From: Bacillota bacterium | Lineage (GTDB): Bacteria; Bacillota; Bacilli; Paenibacillales; Paenibacillaceae | Direction: 5' to 3' | DNA: 64,000 nucleotides | Assembly (NCBI GenBank): GCA_023460795.1 | Contig: JAEWPC010000033.1 | Span: 202,119-266,118 of the forward strand | In this document: positions 49,890 through 58,491 of the stretch, piece by piece | How the letters are laid out: every line of letters starts with the position of its first letter | How positions within the stretch are numbered: position 1 is the stretch's first letter | The notes under the pieces: generated by a model | Databases searched by the model: none | Told to the model about the DNA's origin: nothing | Seen by the model: the letters and a program-made list of their open reading frames with translations, nothing else | Program-made: the position numbers and the translations under genes

Positions 49890-49925
49890 GCGCTTCCTTC
49901 CTTAGGGATAGGAGGCGCTTTCGTT
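49890..49925 (+). terminator. Terminator after the stalk-domain gene
   Basis: AGCGCTTCC and GGAGGCGCT arms with imperfect pairing are followed by TTCGTTT. Confidence 0.5.
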
Positions 49926-49994
49926 TGACCGGTGCTGGGTGAAATGATACGATACGGGAGTAGGTAAAATCAACCGATTAAACGGAGGTTCTCC

Positions 49995-50291
49995 ATGAGC
50001 GACCATATCCACGACGAGAATTGCGACCACGAACACGACGAGATGGTGTTCGTCGTAACGGACGAGGACGGTAACGAGCACGAGATGGTGCTTGTCTATA
50101 CATTCGAGACGGGCGACCAAGCGTACGCGGTGCTGCTTGATCGCAACGATCCTGAAGACGACGGCGTTATTTTCCGCATCGAGGAAGAGGACGGCGAAGA
50201 AGTGCTCGTGAACATCGAAGACGATCAAGAGTGGGAAAAAGTAATGAAGGTGTATGAAGAGCTCGCGGCCCAAGAGAATCAGAACGGCTAA
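49995..50291 (+). CDS. DUF1292 protein (YrzB-like)
   Basis: A very acidic 98-residue protein with DEMVFVVTDEDGNEHEMVLVYTFE in its first half and IEEEDGEEVLVNIEDDQEWEKV in its second, the DUF1292 pattern. It has an extra His/Cys-rich start (HIHDENCDHEHD). GGAGG lies before the ATG. In Bacillus, yrzB follows yrrK; here it is alone. Function unknown. Confidence 0.85.
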   Translation: MSDHIHDENCDHEHDEMVFVVTDEDGNEHEMVLVYTFETGDQAYAVLLDRNDPEDDGVIFRIEEEDGEEVLVNIEDDQEWEKVMKVYEELAAQENQNG

Positions 50292-50318
50292 GAGTGGTGT
50301 TGCCCGTACATTCATACC

Positions 50319-50370
50319 ACAAGGGGCTAGTCCAGGAGGTCTGATCGACCTGCTGGGCTAGCCCCTTCGT
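50319..50370. terminator. Bidirectional terminator
   Basis: AAGGGGCTAG and CTAGCCCCTT arms enclose a CCAGGAGGTC/GACCTGCTGG inner stem between convergent genes. Confidence 0.8.
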
Positions 50371-50374
50371 CGTA

Positions 50375-50794
50375 TTATTTGCGCGGATTATAATAGATCG
50401 TTCTTCCGTTGAACATCTTCACTTCGGCTTGAAGCTTGCGCCCGATCCACTTGCACAGCTCGTTGGCCTTCGCCTTGTCGCCATGAGTGGCACCGTCCGG
50501 AAGCACGACATGGATATAGGGAATGACCGTGCCGTCTTCTTCCTTCTTGTCGGTTCCGAACACGATGTAATTGTACATCGGATTGTTGCCCTTCAAGTAG
50601 AACCATCTGTCGCCCGCGTCGGGCTTCGTCTCCACACGGTAAGGGAATGCCGCTTCCTCGTATTCCCAGCCAAGCTGCTTGCCGGTTAACGAAACCTGCT
50701 GCCTATAATGGGTTAGCTGCTCTTTGACGCCGTTCAGATCGATATCGGCCAGCGCAGAGCCTTGAACAAGACGTATGTAAGCGCTTTGACTCAT
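50375..50794 (-). CDS. DUF1885-like protein
   Basis: A 139-residue soluble protein (SQSAYIRLVQGSALADI start; GDRWFYLKGNNPMYNYIVFG and PYIHVVLPDGATHGDKAKANELC later) resembling the DUF1885 family of Bacillales. The structure of the family is known but not its role. ATG 50794 has GGGGGTGG upstream; the frame is open further upstream without a ribosome site. Confidence 0.62.
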   Translation of the reverse strand: MSQSAYIRLVQGSALADIDLNGVKEQLTHYRQQVSLTGKQLGWEYEEAAFPYRVETKPDAGDRWFYLKGNNPMYNYIVFGTDKKEEDGTVIPYIHVVLPDGATHGDKAKANELCKWIGRKLQAEVKMFNGRTIYYNPRK

Positions 50795-50854
50795 CGGATC
50801 CACCCCCACGCCCATCATAGCATCCAGCATAATCGTTTGGCAACGATTGCCTTA

Positions 50855-50884
50855 TTGTCGAGGTCAGGCTCTCCATGGTAAAAT
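50855..50884 (+). promoter_or_regulatory. Promoter of the DUF3055 gene
   Basis: TTGTCG (50855-50860) is 18 bases before an extended TGG-TAAAAT (50879-50884). Confidence 0.5.
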
Positions 50885-50927
50885 AATCATAATATTCAGA
50901 CAACTATAACGCGAGGGAGGGAGCGAC

Positions 50928-51218
50928 ATGCTGGACCAGCTGTACGACGTGATCGAATCGTCTAACGTTAATTTTGTAGGGTGCGTATCCGAAGCCACCA
51001 GATTCGATTTCGCAATCGTCTATACGAATCTCTTCTACGGCAAACCGCTCGTCGTATGCATGCAAACCGGCCGCTCTTCTCCGCTGTGCGCGGACGATCT
51101 CCAGGACATGGACCTTATGCGTTCTAAATTTCAGCTTCCGAACGCGCAGGCAGCGGAAGAGCTGCTAGCTCTGCTAAGGAACAGGCTGCCCGTATTATCG
51201 AGCAGCGAGCAATTTTAA
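50928..51218 (+). CDS. DUF3055 protein
   Basis: A 96-residue protein with the DUF3055 pattern: LYDVIESSNVNFVGCVSEATRFDFAIVYTN (seen in parts) and GKPLVVCMQTGRSSPLC. GGAGGGAG lies before the ATG. Function unknown. Its stop codon overlaps that of the convergent stalk-domain gene. Confidence 0.75.
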   Translation: MLDQLYDVIESSNVNFVGCVSEATRFDFAIVYTNLFYGKPLVVCMQTGRSSPLCADDLQDMDLMRSKFQLPNAQAAEELLALLRNRLPVLSSSEQF

Positions 51219-52387
51219 GTTTTGGCTAGCGTATAGCGGTAGATGACGGAGCGCTCTTCTTCTTTCAAGTAGGGCGCTTCGTTACGGAACAGAAGCTGAT
51301 CTCCTTCACGCTTAACGTAGGTGAGATAATCGCCGCGGCCGACGAGCGGCTGCGTATAATTCTCCGTGATTTCGAATAGGCTCGGATCGAGCAAGTGCTT
51401 GTTCAAAAGCACGGTTTCTTGCGTGCGACGATCGTATAGCTTCAGCATACCTGACTGATTGGCCCGCAGCAGCAGGAAATCCTCGTCCATTCCTTCCACA
51501 TAGTAGTTGTCTTTCTCGCCTCCGATTCGGACAAGATCGAGCTTCTCCATCACTCGTCCCGTCCCGTCTTCAATCAGCCTAAGCTGCTTGCCGTTCGTAA
51601 GCACGATCGTATCTCCGTAACTGATATCGTCTCGCGGCACGCGTTCGTAGAAATACGCGGACGATTGGCGAATAACTCCGCGGTTTTTGAGGACGATCTG
51701 GTACTGTTGATAATGGATGTGAGGCTCGCCTGAATTGTCCGTTATCGTCAATAGCAGCAATCCGCCTTTCGTCTTGCGAAACCGATACGTTACGTTGCCG
51801 AGTATCGGCGCAAGATCGATTAGCTTGCGTTCGATCCCTTCGACGTTGTCCTTCAGCGTCAGCTCTCCGGTCTCGAAGTCGAGAGAGTACGTTAACCGAC
51901 CGTAAGGGATTCGAGCGCCTAAGTCTTTGCGCAGACCCTTGGCCGATACGACTTGTTGCTTAGGGTCCCAAGACACCTTGGAGCCTCGAAGCGCCGTGAC
52001 GAGAAACCTTGCGGGAACGAAGATCTGCTCTCCTCGCTTGAACGGAATTCCGCCGAGCTGGACGGCTTTGCCGTTGAGTTCCCCGGTGGACTTGCCTAGC
52101 GTGATCGTAAAACTCGTGCGGAACCCTTCGTACTTCACTTTATGCTCGTTAGAGAGAATGAGGCAAAAGAAGGTCATTGTAGCTACGATCGCGTCCATGC
52201 CGATATAAGAGACGCCTTGCTTCACGATCGCTTCGCCGGTCAGCGTCGTGCCGTCCGTCCATTCGAATCGATAGGTGGGCGAAGGCAGCGTCGTCGCGTT
52301 TGTTGCTTGAGCGGAAGCAGGAGCGAATCCGGTTAAAGCTAGGGTAATCGCAAGCATGAGCAGCAATAGTCGGTGCGTGTATGTCAT
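51215..52387 (-). CDS. Secreted copper-amine-oxidase-N domain protein
   Basis: A 390-residue exported protein with signal peptide ending near ASAQA. The first 150 residues hold a stalk/copper-amine-oxidase-N domain (ELNGKAVQLGGIPFKRGEQIFVPARFL in part). The rest is beta-rich, with propeller-like strands (DEDFLLLRANQSGMLKLYDRR). It converges on the DUF3055 gene with a four-base overlap and no terminator between. Envelope role unknown. Confidence 0.75.
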   Translation of the reverse strand: MTYTHRLLLLMLAITLALTGFAPASAQATNATTLPSPTYRFEWTDGTTLTGEAIVKQGVSYIGMDAIVATMTFFCLILSNEHKVKYEGFRTSFTITLGKSTGELNGKAVQLGGIPFKRGEQIFVPARFLVTALRGSKVSWDPKQQVVSAKGLRKDLGARIPYGRLTYSLDFETGELTLKDNVEGIERKLIDLAPILGNVTYRFRKTKGGLLLLTITDNSGEPHIHYQQYQIVLKNRGVIRQSSAYFYERVPRDDISYGDTIVLTNGKQLRLIEDGTGRVMEKLDLVRIGGEKDNYYVEGMDEDFLLLRANQSGMLKLYDRRTQETVLLNKHLLDPSLFEITENYTQPLVGRGDYLTYVKREGDQLLFRNEAPYLKEEERSVIYRYTLAKT

Positions 52388-52479
52388 AGAGTGATCATCA
52401 TCCTTTCGAGCTTCGAGAGCAAAGTCGTCGAAAGGTTAGACGTTCCGAATTACCTAAAGTTCCAAGTTTAGGAAAATAA

Positions 52480-52515
52480 AATAACTCTGTCTCCCAGTGC
52501 TCCGGGAAACAGGGT
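52480..52515 (-). terminator. Terminator of the decarboxylase gene
   Basis: On the minus strand CTGTTTCCC and GGGAGACAG arms are followed by AGTTATTTTATTTT. Confidence 0.7.
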
Positions 52516-52524
52516 TTATTCGGA

Positions 52525-53997
52525 TTAAGAGATTGCGGTTTCTTCTACGATAACTTTGACGAACTCGATCGTGCGATCCTCCGGCCCTTTGACCGGCAAG
52601 CCGACTTCGATGTGATCGACGATGTAATCGATGTTCTCTTGCGAGATGACTTCGCCCGGCAGCAGAATCGGGATACCCGGTGGGTATACATAGATGAATT
52701 CGGCGATAATACGGCCTGCCGATTCGCGGAACGGTACGAGCTCCGTCTCGCCATAGAACGCGTCGCGCGGCGTTAAGGAGAGGTGCGGGATATCCGGGAT
52801 CTCGACGACGACTTCTTGAATCGAGTTCGCTTGGCCGATATACGCGTCGGATAAGGCTTGCAGAGCTTGAAGCAGAATCGCGATCGAGCTTTCGTCATCC
52901 CCTGGCGTAATGAGGCAAAGGATGTTGTACATATCGCTCATCTCGACTTCGAGATTGAAGTGCTCGCGAAGCCAGTTCTCCGCGTCGTAGCCGGTAATGC
53001 CGAGCTTGCGGACATGAACGGTCAGCTTCGTCGGGTCGAAGTCGAAGATCGCTTCCTCGCCAAGCAACTCTTCGCCGAACGAATACATTCCTGGAATCCG
53101 GTTGACCGCTTCTCGCGCGGAATTAGCTAACCCGACCGTACGGTCAGCCAGCTCTTGGCCGCGCAGCGCCAACTGTCTGCGCGCCGTATCGAGCGATGCG
53201 AGCAGCGGATAGGAGGTAGACGTCGTCGTCAGCAAGCTCATGATCGTCTGCACGCGCTGCGGGTTGACGAGTTTGCCTTGCAGATTCAAGATCGAGCTTT
53301 GCGTCATCGAACCGCCGAGCTTGTGCACGCTCGTCGCGGCAATGTCTGCGCCGGCCTGCATGGCGGACAGCGGAAGCTTGTCGGAGAAATGGATCAACGC
53401 GCCGTGCGCCTCGTCCACCAGAACCGGAATGTCGTATTCGTGGACGAGATCGACGATTTCCTTCAGATGGGTACATACGCCGAAGTACGTCGGGTTGATG
53501 ATCAGAACAGCCGCGGCGTCCGGATGACGCTCGAGGGCGCGACGCACGGACTTCGTCGTCACGCCGTGGTCGATGCCGAGGTTGCGATCGCGAACCGGAG
53601 ACAAGAAGACCGGGCGCGCGCCGGCGAAGATGATGGCGGACAATACCGATTTATGGACGTTCCGGGGAACGATGATTTTATCGCCTGTGCCGCAGACGGA
53701 CAGGATCATCGTCATGATCGCCGAGCTTGTCCCTTGGACGGAGAAATAAGTGACGTCCGCGCCGAACGCGTCCGCGGCAAGCCGCTGCGCTTCCTGGATC
53801 ACGCCTACGGGTTGGTGCAGATCGTCCAACGGGGCGATGTTGATCAAGTCGATATTCAGTACGTTAGGGCCGATATATTCGCGGAATTCCGGGTCCATTC
53901 CGGAGCCCTTCTTGTGACCGGGAATGTGGAATTGTACGGGATTCTGCTCCGCATGCTTGCGAAGCGCGTCGAATAAGGGGGTGCGTTGATGATCCAT
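52525..53997 (-). CDS. speA: Orn/Lys/Arg decarboxylase, PLP-dependent fold type I
   Basis: A 490-residue enzyme of the short Gram-positive Orn/Lys/Arg decarboxylase type (SpeA/YaaO). It starts TPLFDALRKHAEQNPVQFHIPGHKKG, contains FSVQGTSSAI for the PLP phosphate and VDEAHGAL for the pyridine-N Asp. The Schiff-base Lys is in TSVHKLGGSMTQ. The C-terminal domain has FIYVYPPGIPILLPGE. It should make agmatine or cadaverine for polyamine synthesis. ATG 53997 is preceded by GGCAGGGG; an upstream extension lacks homology. The Arg-versus-Lys choice is not certain. Confidence 0.88.
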   Translation of the reverse strand: MDHQRTPLFDALRKHAEQNPVQFHIPGHKKGSGMDPEFREYIGPNVLNIDLINIAPLDDLHQPVGVIQEAQRLAADAFGADVTYFSVQGTSSAIMTMILSVCGTGDKIIVPRNVHKSVLSAIIFAGARPVFLSPVRDRNLGIDHGVTTKSVRRALERHPDAAAVLIINPTYFGVCTHLKEIVDLVHEYDIPVLVDEAHGALIHFSDKLPLSAMQAGADIAATSVHKLGGSMTQSSILNLQGKLVNPQRVQTIMSLLTTTSTSYPLLASLDTARRQLALRGQELADRTVGLANSAREAVNRIPGMYSFGEELLGEEAIFDFDPTKLTVHVRKLGITGYDAENWLREHFNLEVEMSDMYNILCLITPGDDESSIAILLQALQALSDAYIGQANSIQEVVVEIPDIPHLSLTPRDAFYGETELVPFRESAGRIIAEFIYVYPPGIPILLPGEVISQENIDYIVDHIEVGLPVKGPEDRTIEFVKVIVEETAIS

Positions 53998-54151
53998 GGG
54001 ATGCCCCTGCCTTTCTTGATAACCTTCCATAAGGGAACAACGTATTGCAAACAAGCATGAGTATAACAAAAATAGGGGGGAAATCAATGTTTGTCCGATC
54101 TTCTCGCAACTTGTCACCAAAACGTCATCAGAATCCCATTTGGAACATCGA

Positions 54152-54180
54152 TTCACGTATGCTACCATCTAGTATATATT
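54152..54180 (+). promoter_or_regulatory. Promoter of the MFS transporter gene
   Basis: TTCACG (54152-54157) and TATATT (54175-54180) are 17 bases apart, 50 bases before the TTG start. Confidence 0.5.
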
Positions 54181-54230
54181 GAGGCGCCGATGCGTGCCTG
54201 CTACTGCCTACATAAGAGGAGAGAACAGCT

Positions 54231-55409
54231 TTGAAAAGCAAATTGGCAATCGTTGGGCTCATGCTCTTCACCATCTTCATCGGCTTCGGCATCATTATTC
54301 CCGTTCTGCCTCAGCTCGTCAGCGACGTAAGCGCGGAATCGGCGAACTGGCACACCGGCGCGATGCTCGCGATCTACTCGCTCATGTCGTTCATTCTAAG
54401 CCCGGTATGGGGAAGGTTATCCGAATCGATCGGAAGACGTCCCGTCATTATGATCGGCGTGCTGGGATTCAGCTTAAGCTTCTTGCTCTTCGGACTGTCT
54501 GGCGACAGTCTCGTCCTCATGTATGCTTCGCGCGTGCTCGGGGGGTTATTCTCCGGAGCCGTCGTATCTTGTATCGTCGCGTACGTAGCGGATATTACGA
54601 CCGAGGAAGATCGCACGAAGGGGATGGCGGTCGTCGGCATGAGCATCGGGCTCGGCTTTACGTTCGGTCCGGGGTTCGGCGGTTTCCTGAGCGACATCTC
54701 GCACCATACGCCGTTCTTCGCGGCTGCGGGACTGTCGTTCGTCGTCTTCATCGCCGCGCTGCTCAAGCTGGAAGAGTCGCTGCCGCCGGAACGCCGCGCA
54801 TCGCGTTCGCACGATGCGAAACCGTCCCGTTGGACGGCTTTCCAAGGACCGCTCAAAGCGCTTTACGTGCTTGCTTTCTTCGTAACGTTCTCGCTGGCGA
54901 TTCTGGAATCCACCCTGCAGCTGTACGGAATGGATAAGTACGATGTTACGCCGAAGCAGATCGGACTCATGTTCTTCTTCTGCGGTCTGGCTGGCGCGCT
55001 CATTCAAGGCGGGGTCGTCCGTAGACGCGTGAAGAAAGGGCAGGAGGGAGCTTACATCGCGCTTGGGCTTGTCATCTCGGCTGCCGGCTTCTTCTTGTTG
55101 CTGACCGCCAACAGTTGGGGTCTCGCAACGGTGTACTTGTGCATCTTCGGCATCGGTAACTCTCTCATTAAACCGTGCGTAACGTCGCTCATCACTCAGA
55201 AGACTACGGTCGGCCAAGGGATCGCTTCCGGTCTAAGCTCGTCGATGGACAGCCTCGGGCGGATCGTCGGACCGCTGCTCGGCGCGGGACTTCTCGCCAT
55301 CACCGGTTGGCTGCCGTTCGTCGTATCGGGCGCCCTGTCGCTTGCGGCGCTCGGGTTGCTCGCGCAGTTCCGGAGCATGAGCAAGCGGGCGGCAAGCTCG
55401 CATACGTAA
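54231..55409 (+). CDS. MFS efflux transporter, 12 helices
   Basis: A 392-residue major facilitator with 12 hydrophobic helices. Motif A (GRLSESIGRRPVIM) lies between helices 2 and 3, and GLGFTFGPGFGGFL in helix 5 matches the antiporter motif of TetA-type drug efflux pumps. The TTG start has AGAGGAG upstream. It is monocistronic with a terminator after it. The likely role is proton-driven export of a small molecule or drug. Confidence 0.85.
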   Translation: MKSKLAIVGLMLFTIFIGFGIIIPVLPQLVSDVSAESANWHTGAMLAIYSLMSFILSPVWGRLSESIGRRPVIMIGVLGFSLSFLLFGLSGDSLVLMYASRVLGGLFSGAVVSCIVAYVADITTEEDRTKGMAVVGMSIGLGFTFGPGFGGFLSDISHHTPFFAAAGLSFVVFIAALLKLEESLPPERRASRSHDAKPSRWTAFQGPLKALYVLAFFVTFSLAILESTLQLYGMDKYDVTPKQIGLMFFFCGLAGALIQGGVVRRRVKKGQEGAYIALGLVISAAGFFLLLTANSWGLATVYLCIFGIGNSLIKPCVTSLITQKTTVGQGIASGLSSSMDSLGRIVGPLLGAGLLAITGWLPFVVSGALSLAALGLLAQFRSMSKRAASSHT

Positions 55410-55424
55410 TTTCGTTAGACGCCG

Positions 55425-55478
55425 AAGAACCTCCGATATCCCCTTCGCTCAGGAAGGCGGGTGTCGGAGGTTTTATGT
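55425..55478 (+). terminator. Terminator after the MFS gene
   Basis: AACCTCCGATATCC and GGTGTCGGAGGTT arms, with mismatches, run into TTTATG. Confidence 0.65.
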
Positions 55479-55491
55479 TGTGCCGACGGCG

Positions 55492-55676
55492 AAATAGCGG
55501 CGAATCGACAGTTATTTTTCGAGGAATCACCGGGTAACTCGAAATAACAACAAATCGATAGTTATTTTCGCGAGTGTGGAGCAACTTGGTTTCGACGAGG
55601 GCAAATAACTGCAGATGGTTGTTATTCAGCCCACTTGTGCCCGGAACCAATGTAATAGCTGCAAATGGCTGTTATT
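55492..55676. repeat. Cluster of four palindromic intergenic repeats
   Basis: Four related units of 24-25 bases start at 55492, 55542, 55603 and 55653. Each begins AAATAGC/AAATAAC/TAATAGC, has a CAAAT/GAAT/AGATG core, and ends GTTATT, so each is an imperfect hairpin. Spacing is irregular (50, 61, 50 bases) and the spacers differ. They lie between convergent genes. Confidence 0.65.
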
Positions 55677-55721
55677 TTACTCTGCTGTCGTCGACGCGGC
55701 CTTCGCGATCACTATCGCCGC

Positions 55722-56393
55722 TCATTCGGAACCCTCCGGCGCCCGGTATCCCAAACCCCGCAGCACATATTGAAGCGTCGCTTCTCTTTCTTCGCCGTCG
55801 TTCCAATCGTCGGGCGCGATCAGGAATCTCGTGATCAAGTAGCCGAAGAGGGAGGAGCCCGCCAGCCGAATCGTCGTGAGCGTCGGCATCGCCTCGATCT
55901 GCCCTTGCGCGCGGTAATGCTCGAGCGCGCGAGTGATGCGCGGCAGCATTCTCTGACCGACTACGCCAAGGAACCGATCTCGCAGCTCGGCGTGGAAAGG
56001 CACTTCCTGAAGCATGATGCGAATGACTTTAATATGGGCCTCGACGAAGGCGATTCGATTGTCGAGTATCGCCCGGACGAAGCCTTCGAACGTCCGATGC
56101 GGCGTATCGAACAGCGGGTACAAATCGCGCAGGACGAAAGGCTCGATCAATCTCGCGGCGATCGGAGAGACGACGGCATAAAGCAGATCCTTTTTCGTCT
56201 TATAGTGCCGGAAGATCGTCCCCTCGGCTACTTCCGCCCGTTGCGCGATTTCGCTCGTCGCGGCGCCGGAATACCCTTTCTCCGCGAACACTTCGATCGC
56301 AGCCCGGACGATCCGCGCTTGCTTCTCGGTCATACGTTCCCCGTCGTCATTGCGAAGGAGTTCTTCCATCCATTGTTCAAGCGAATCATTCAT
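55722..56393 (-). CDS. TetR/AcrR-family regulator
   Basis: A 223-residue regulator with an N-terminal TetR HTH (IVRAAIEVFAEKGYSGAATS then EIAQRAEVAEGTIFRHYKTKK) and a helical ligand-binding domain. GGAGG lies before the ATG. It is the last gene of an operon with an ABC-2 exporter (permease 25 bases upstream). The palindrome at 58215, before the operon, is the likely operator for autoregulation. Confidence 0.88.
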   Translation of the reverse strand: MNDSLEQWMEELLRNDDGERMTEKQARIVRAAIEVFAEKGYSGAATSEIAQRAEVAEGTIFRHYKTKKDLLYAVVSPIAARLIEPFVLRDLYPLFDTPHRTFEGFVRAILDNRIAFVEAHIKVIRIMLQEVPFHAELRDRFLGVVGQRMLPRITRALEHYRAQGQIEAMPTLTTIRLAGSSLFGYLITRFLIAPDDWNDGEEREATLQYVLRGLGYRAPEGSE

Positions 56394-56418
56394 CGTTGTA
56401 CCTCCAATCCGATCGTCA

Positions 56419-57441
56419 TCATATTCGGCGGTGCTTGCGCAACGCTAAGACATTGAGCGTCGCGAACGCGAGAGAGAAGCAGAAGAGCGCTAGCGCGTCC
56501 GGCCATACTTCGCTCCAACCCGCGCCGCGAAGCATAATATCGCGCAATGCATCGGAGCCGTAGAAGAGCGGCAAGAAGTGACCGAGCGCCTGCAGCCATT
56601 CCGGCATCGAATCCAGCTCGATCAGTCCGGCGAAGAAAATTTGCGGAATGATGATAAGCGGGATGAACTGAAAAATTTGAAACTCGTTCTGCGCGAAGGC
56701 CGATAATAGCGTTCCTAAAGTGAGCGCGGCAATCGCAAGCAACAGATTCATCATAAGGACAATGAACATGGAACCTTCCAAGGCGATGCCCAGCACGCCC
56801 GTCGCGAACCATGCGATTAACGTAGCTTGAAGCAGCGTGAAAATCCCGAAACCTAGCAAATAACCCACGACGATCTCCCAGCGTCGAAGCGGCGTGGCGA
56901 GCAGCCGGGCAAGCGTCCCCGTCGTACGCTCGCGGAGGAAGGAAACCCCGGCGATCAGGAAGACGAAGAAGAACGAGAAGAAGCCGACGAGCACGGAGCC
57001 GTAATAATCGAATATATTCAGATCGCCCGAGCCGTGAAGGAATTCGACGGAAGGTTTAAGCTGCTCGGGAATGAACGGCTCGAGCGCTCCCTGCAAGGCC
57101 GACATCACGTTGCGATTCTTCGTCGGGCTGCTCCCTTCGAGCAAGACTTGCGGCTGACCGTCGCGTATGGATACGAGAGCGTCGAGATCGGCATGCTCCA
57201 GCGCTTGCATGGCGGAAGCCTCATCGTCGAACTCCGTCATATCCACTTCGGCGGAAGCCAGCGCGGCAACGATCTGATGCGGAACGTCTAGGGTGCCAAC
57301 GCGCGGATTGACGGATTGGCCTTCAAACACGAATTTCATGAGCGTCAGCACGAGAAGAGGGGCGATCAACATGAGCGCCAGCGTACGTTTATCTTTCAGA
57401 ATTTGGCGGACGATTCGAAGGGCTAGCGCGCGAATTCTCAT
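56419..57441 (-). CDS. ABC-2 exporter permease
   Basis: A 340-residue permease: one N-terminal helix (LALMLIAPLLVLTLM), an external domain of about 130 residues, then five to six helices including PLRRWEIVVGYLLG and LFYGSDALRDIML. It starts inside the end of the ATPase gene (4-base overlap). With that ATPase it forms an exporter controlled by the TetR gene downstream. Confidence 0.87.
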   Translation of the reverse strand: MRIRALALRIVRQILKDKRTLALMLIAPLLVLTLMKFVFEGQSVNPRVGTLDVPHQIVAALASAEVDMTEFDDEASAMQALEHADLDALVSIRDGQPQVLLEGSSPTKNRNVMSALQGALEPFIPEQLKPSVEFLHGSGDLNIFDYYGSVLVGFFSFFFVFLIAGVSFLRERTTGTLARLLATPLRRWEIVVGYLLGFGIFTLLQATLIAWFATGVLGIALEGSMFIVLMMNLLLAIAALTLGTLLSAFAQNEFQIFQFIPLIIIPQIFFAGLIELDSMPEWLQALGHFLPLFYGSDALRDIMLRGAGWSEVWPDALALFCFSLAFATLNVLALRKHRRI

Positions 57442-58193
57442 TGTGCGCCACCTCCATAAGCGACGAATGCTTCTTCCATCGAAGCTGCTCCCGTTGCCGA
57501 CTTCAATTCTTCGGGGCTTCCTGCTGCGATGACCTTGCCATCCCTAATCATCGCCAGCCTGTCGCATTTGTCCGCTTCGTCCATCACGTGCGTCGTTACG
57601 AGGATGGTGACGCCCAGCTTGCGCAATTCGTCCAGCTCCTGCCAGATCGACTTGCGGAGCACGGGATCGATGCCGACGGTCGGCTCATCCAGCACCAGCA
57701 CCTCCGGCTCGTGCATCAACGCAACCGCCAGCGATAGCCGCCGTTTCATCCCTCCGGAGAATAACGCGACTGGGTTGCCCAGCTCGCCCGACAGGTTCAC
57801 GAGCTCGGCAGCCTCTTGCATTCTCCTAGCAAGCCCCGCACCCTTCATTCCGTACAACGAGGCGAAGAAGGCGAGATTCTCCCGCGCGGTCAGCTCGCCG
57901 TATAGCGCGTCCGATTGAGCCATATAACCGATGCGGGCCAGCATGCTAAGCTGCGGCATTGGTTCGCCAAGCAGTTTGACCGTTCCGCCGTCAGGAACGT
58001 CGAGCCCGGTGATGAGCCTTACGAGCGTTGTTTTCCCCGAACCCGACGGTCCGAGCAAACCGAATATTTCGCCTTTACCGACTTCGAGGCACACTTGATC
58101 GAGCACGGCGCGTTTGCCATACGTTTTGGATACCCGCTCTACGACAATGCACGGACCAGCGGATACACGGGCTTCGGTGGCCGAAGCGGACAT
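57438..58193 (-). CDS. ABC-2 exporter ATP-binding protein
   Basis: A 251-residue ATPase with Walker A GPSGSGKT, signature LFSGGMKRR, Walker B VLVLDEPTVGID and TTHVMDEADKCD. The Met-Lys in the signature is typical of YhgE/NodI-like exporters. It is the first gene of the minus-strand operon with permease and TetR regulator. Expression should be controlled from the operator at 58215. Confidence 0.88.
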   Translation of the reverse strand: MSASATEARVSAGPCIVVERVSKTYGKRAVLDQVCLEVGKGEIFGLLGPSGSGKTTLVRLITGLDVPDGGTVKLLGEPMPQLSMLARIGYMAQSDALYGELTARENLAFFASLYGMKGAGLARRMQEAAELVNLSGELGNPVALFSGGMKRRLSLAVALMHEPEVLVLDEPTVGIDPVLRKSIWQELDELRKLGVTILVTTHVMDEADKCDRLAMIRDGKVIAAGSPEELKSATGAASMEEAFVAYGGGAQ

Positions 58194-58214
58194 GCGTCAT
58201 TTCCCCTTTTCGCA

Positions 58215-58241
58215 AGTGAGTGATTACTCACTCTCATTATA
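58215..58241 (-). promoter_or_regulatory. TetR operator and -10 box of the exporter operon
   Basis: AGTGAGT and ACTCACT are perfect 7-base arms around GATT (58215-58232). On the minus strand a consensus TATAAT (58236-58241) lies four bases upstream of it, so bound repressor would cover the transcription start. Confidence 0.65.
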
Positions 58242-58491
58242 AACCATCAGGTTAAAAAGTACATAAAAAAGGAAACGGCGCTAACACATTGTTAACAAAA
58301 ACGTGATAGGATGGGCTTTGCGTTCATATCCCGTTCATATTCAAGCGATACATTGGAACAGAAATAGCGGGAAGGAGACTTCAGCCGTAAATCGACTCCG
58401 ACTTGAGTCCAGGTATAAATCCGGTCTTGAGCCGTTTTTGCGCGAAGGGCAGACCCGTTATGCTTGTAATGTGAATGACGAGAAGAAAATT

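Noticed and set aside
53155..53976. Long plus-strand frame of 273 codons
   Set aside because: It is the shadow of the decarboxylase gene; Arg-rich composition typical of antisense frames in GC-rich DNA.
55492..55676. CRISPR array
   Set aside because: The units are diverged from one another, spacing is irregular, only four copies exist and no cas genes are near.
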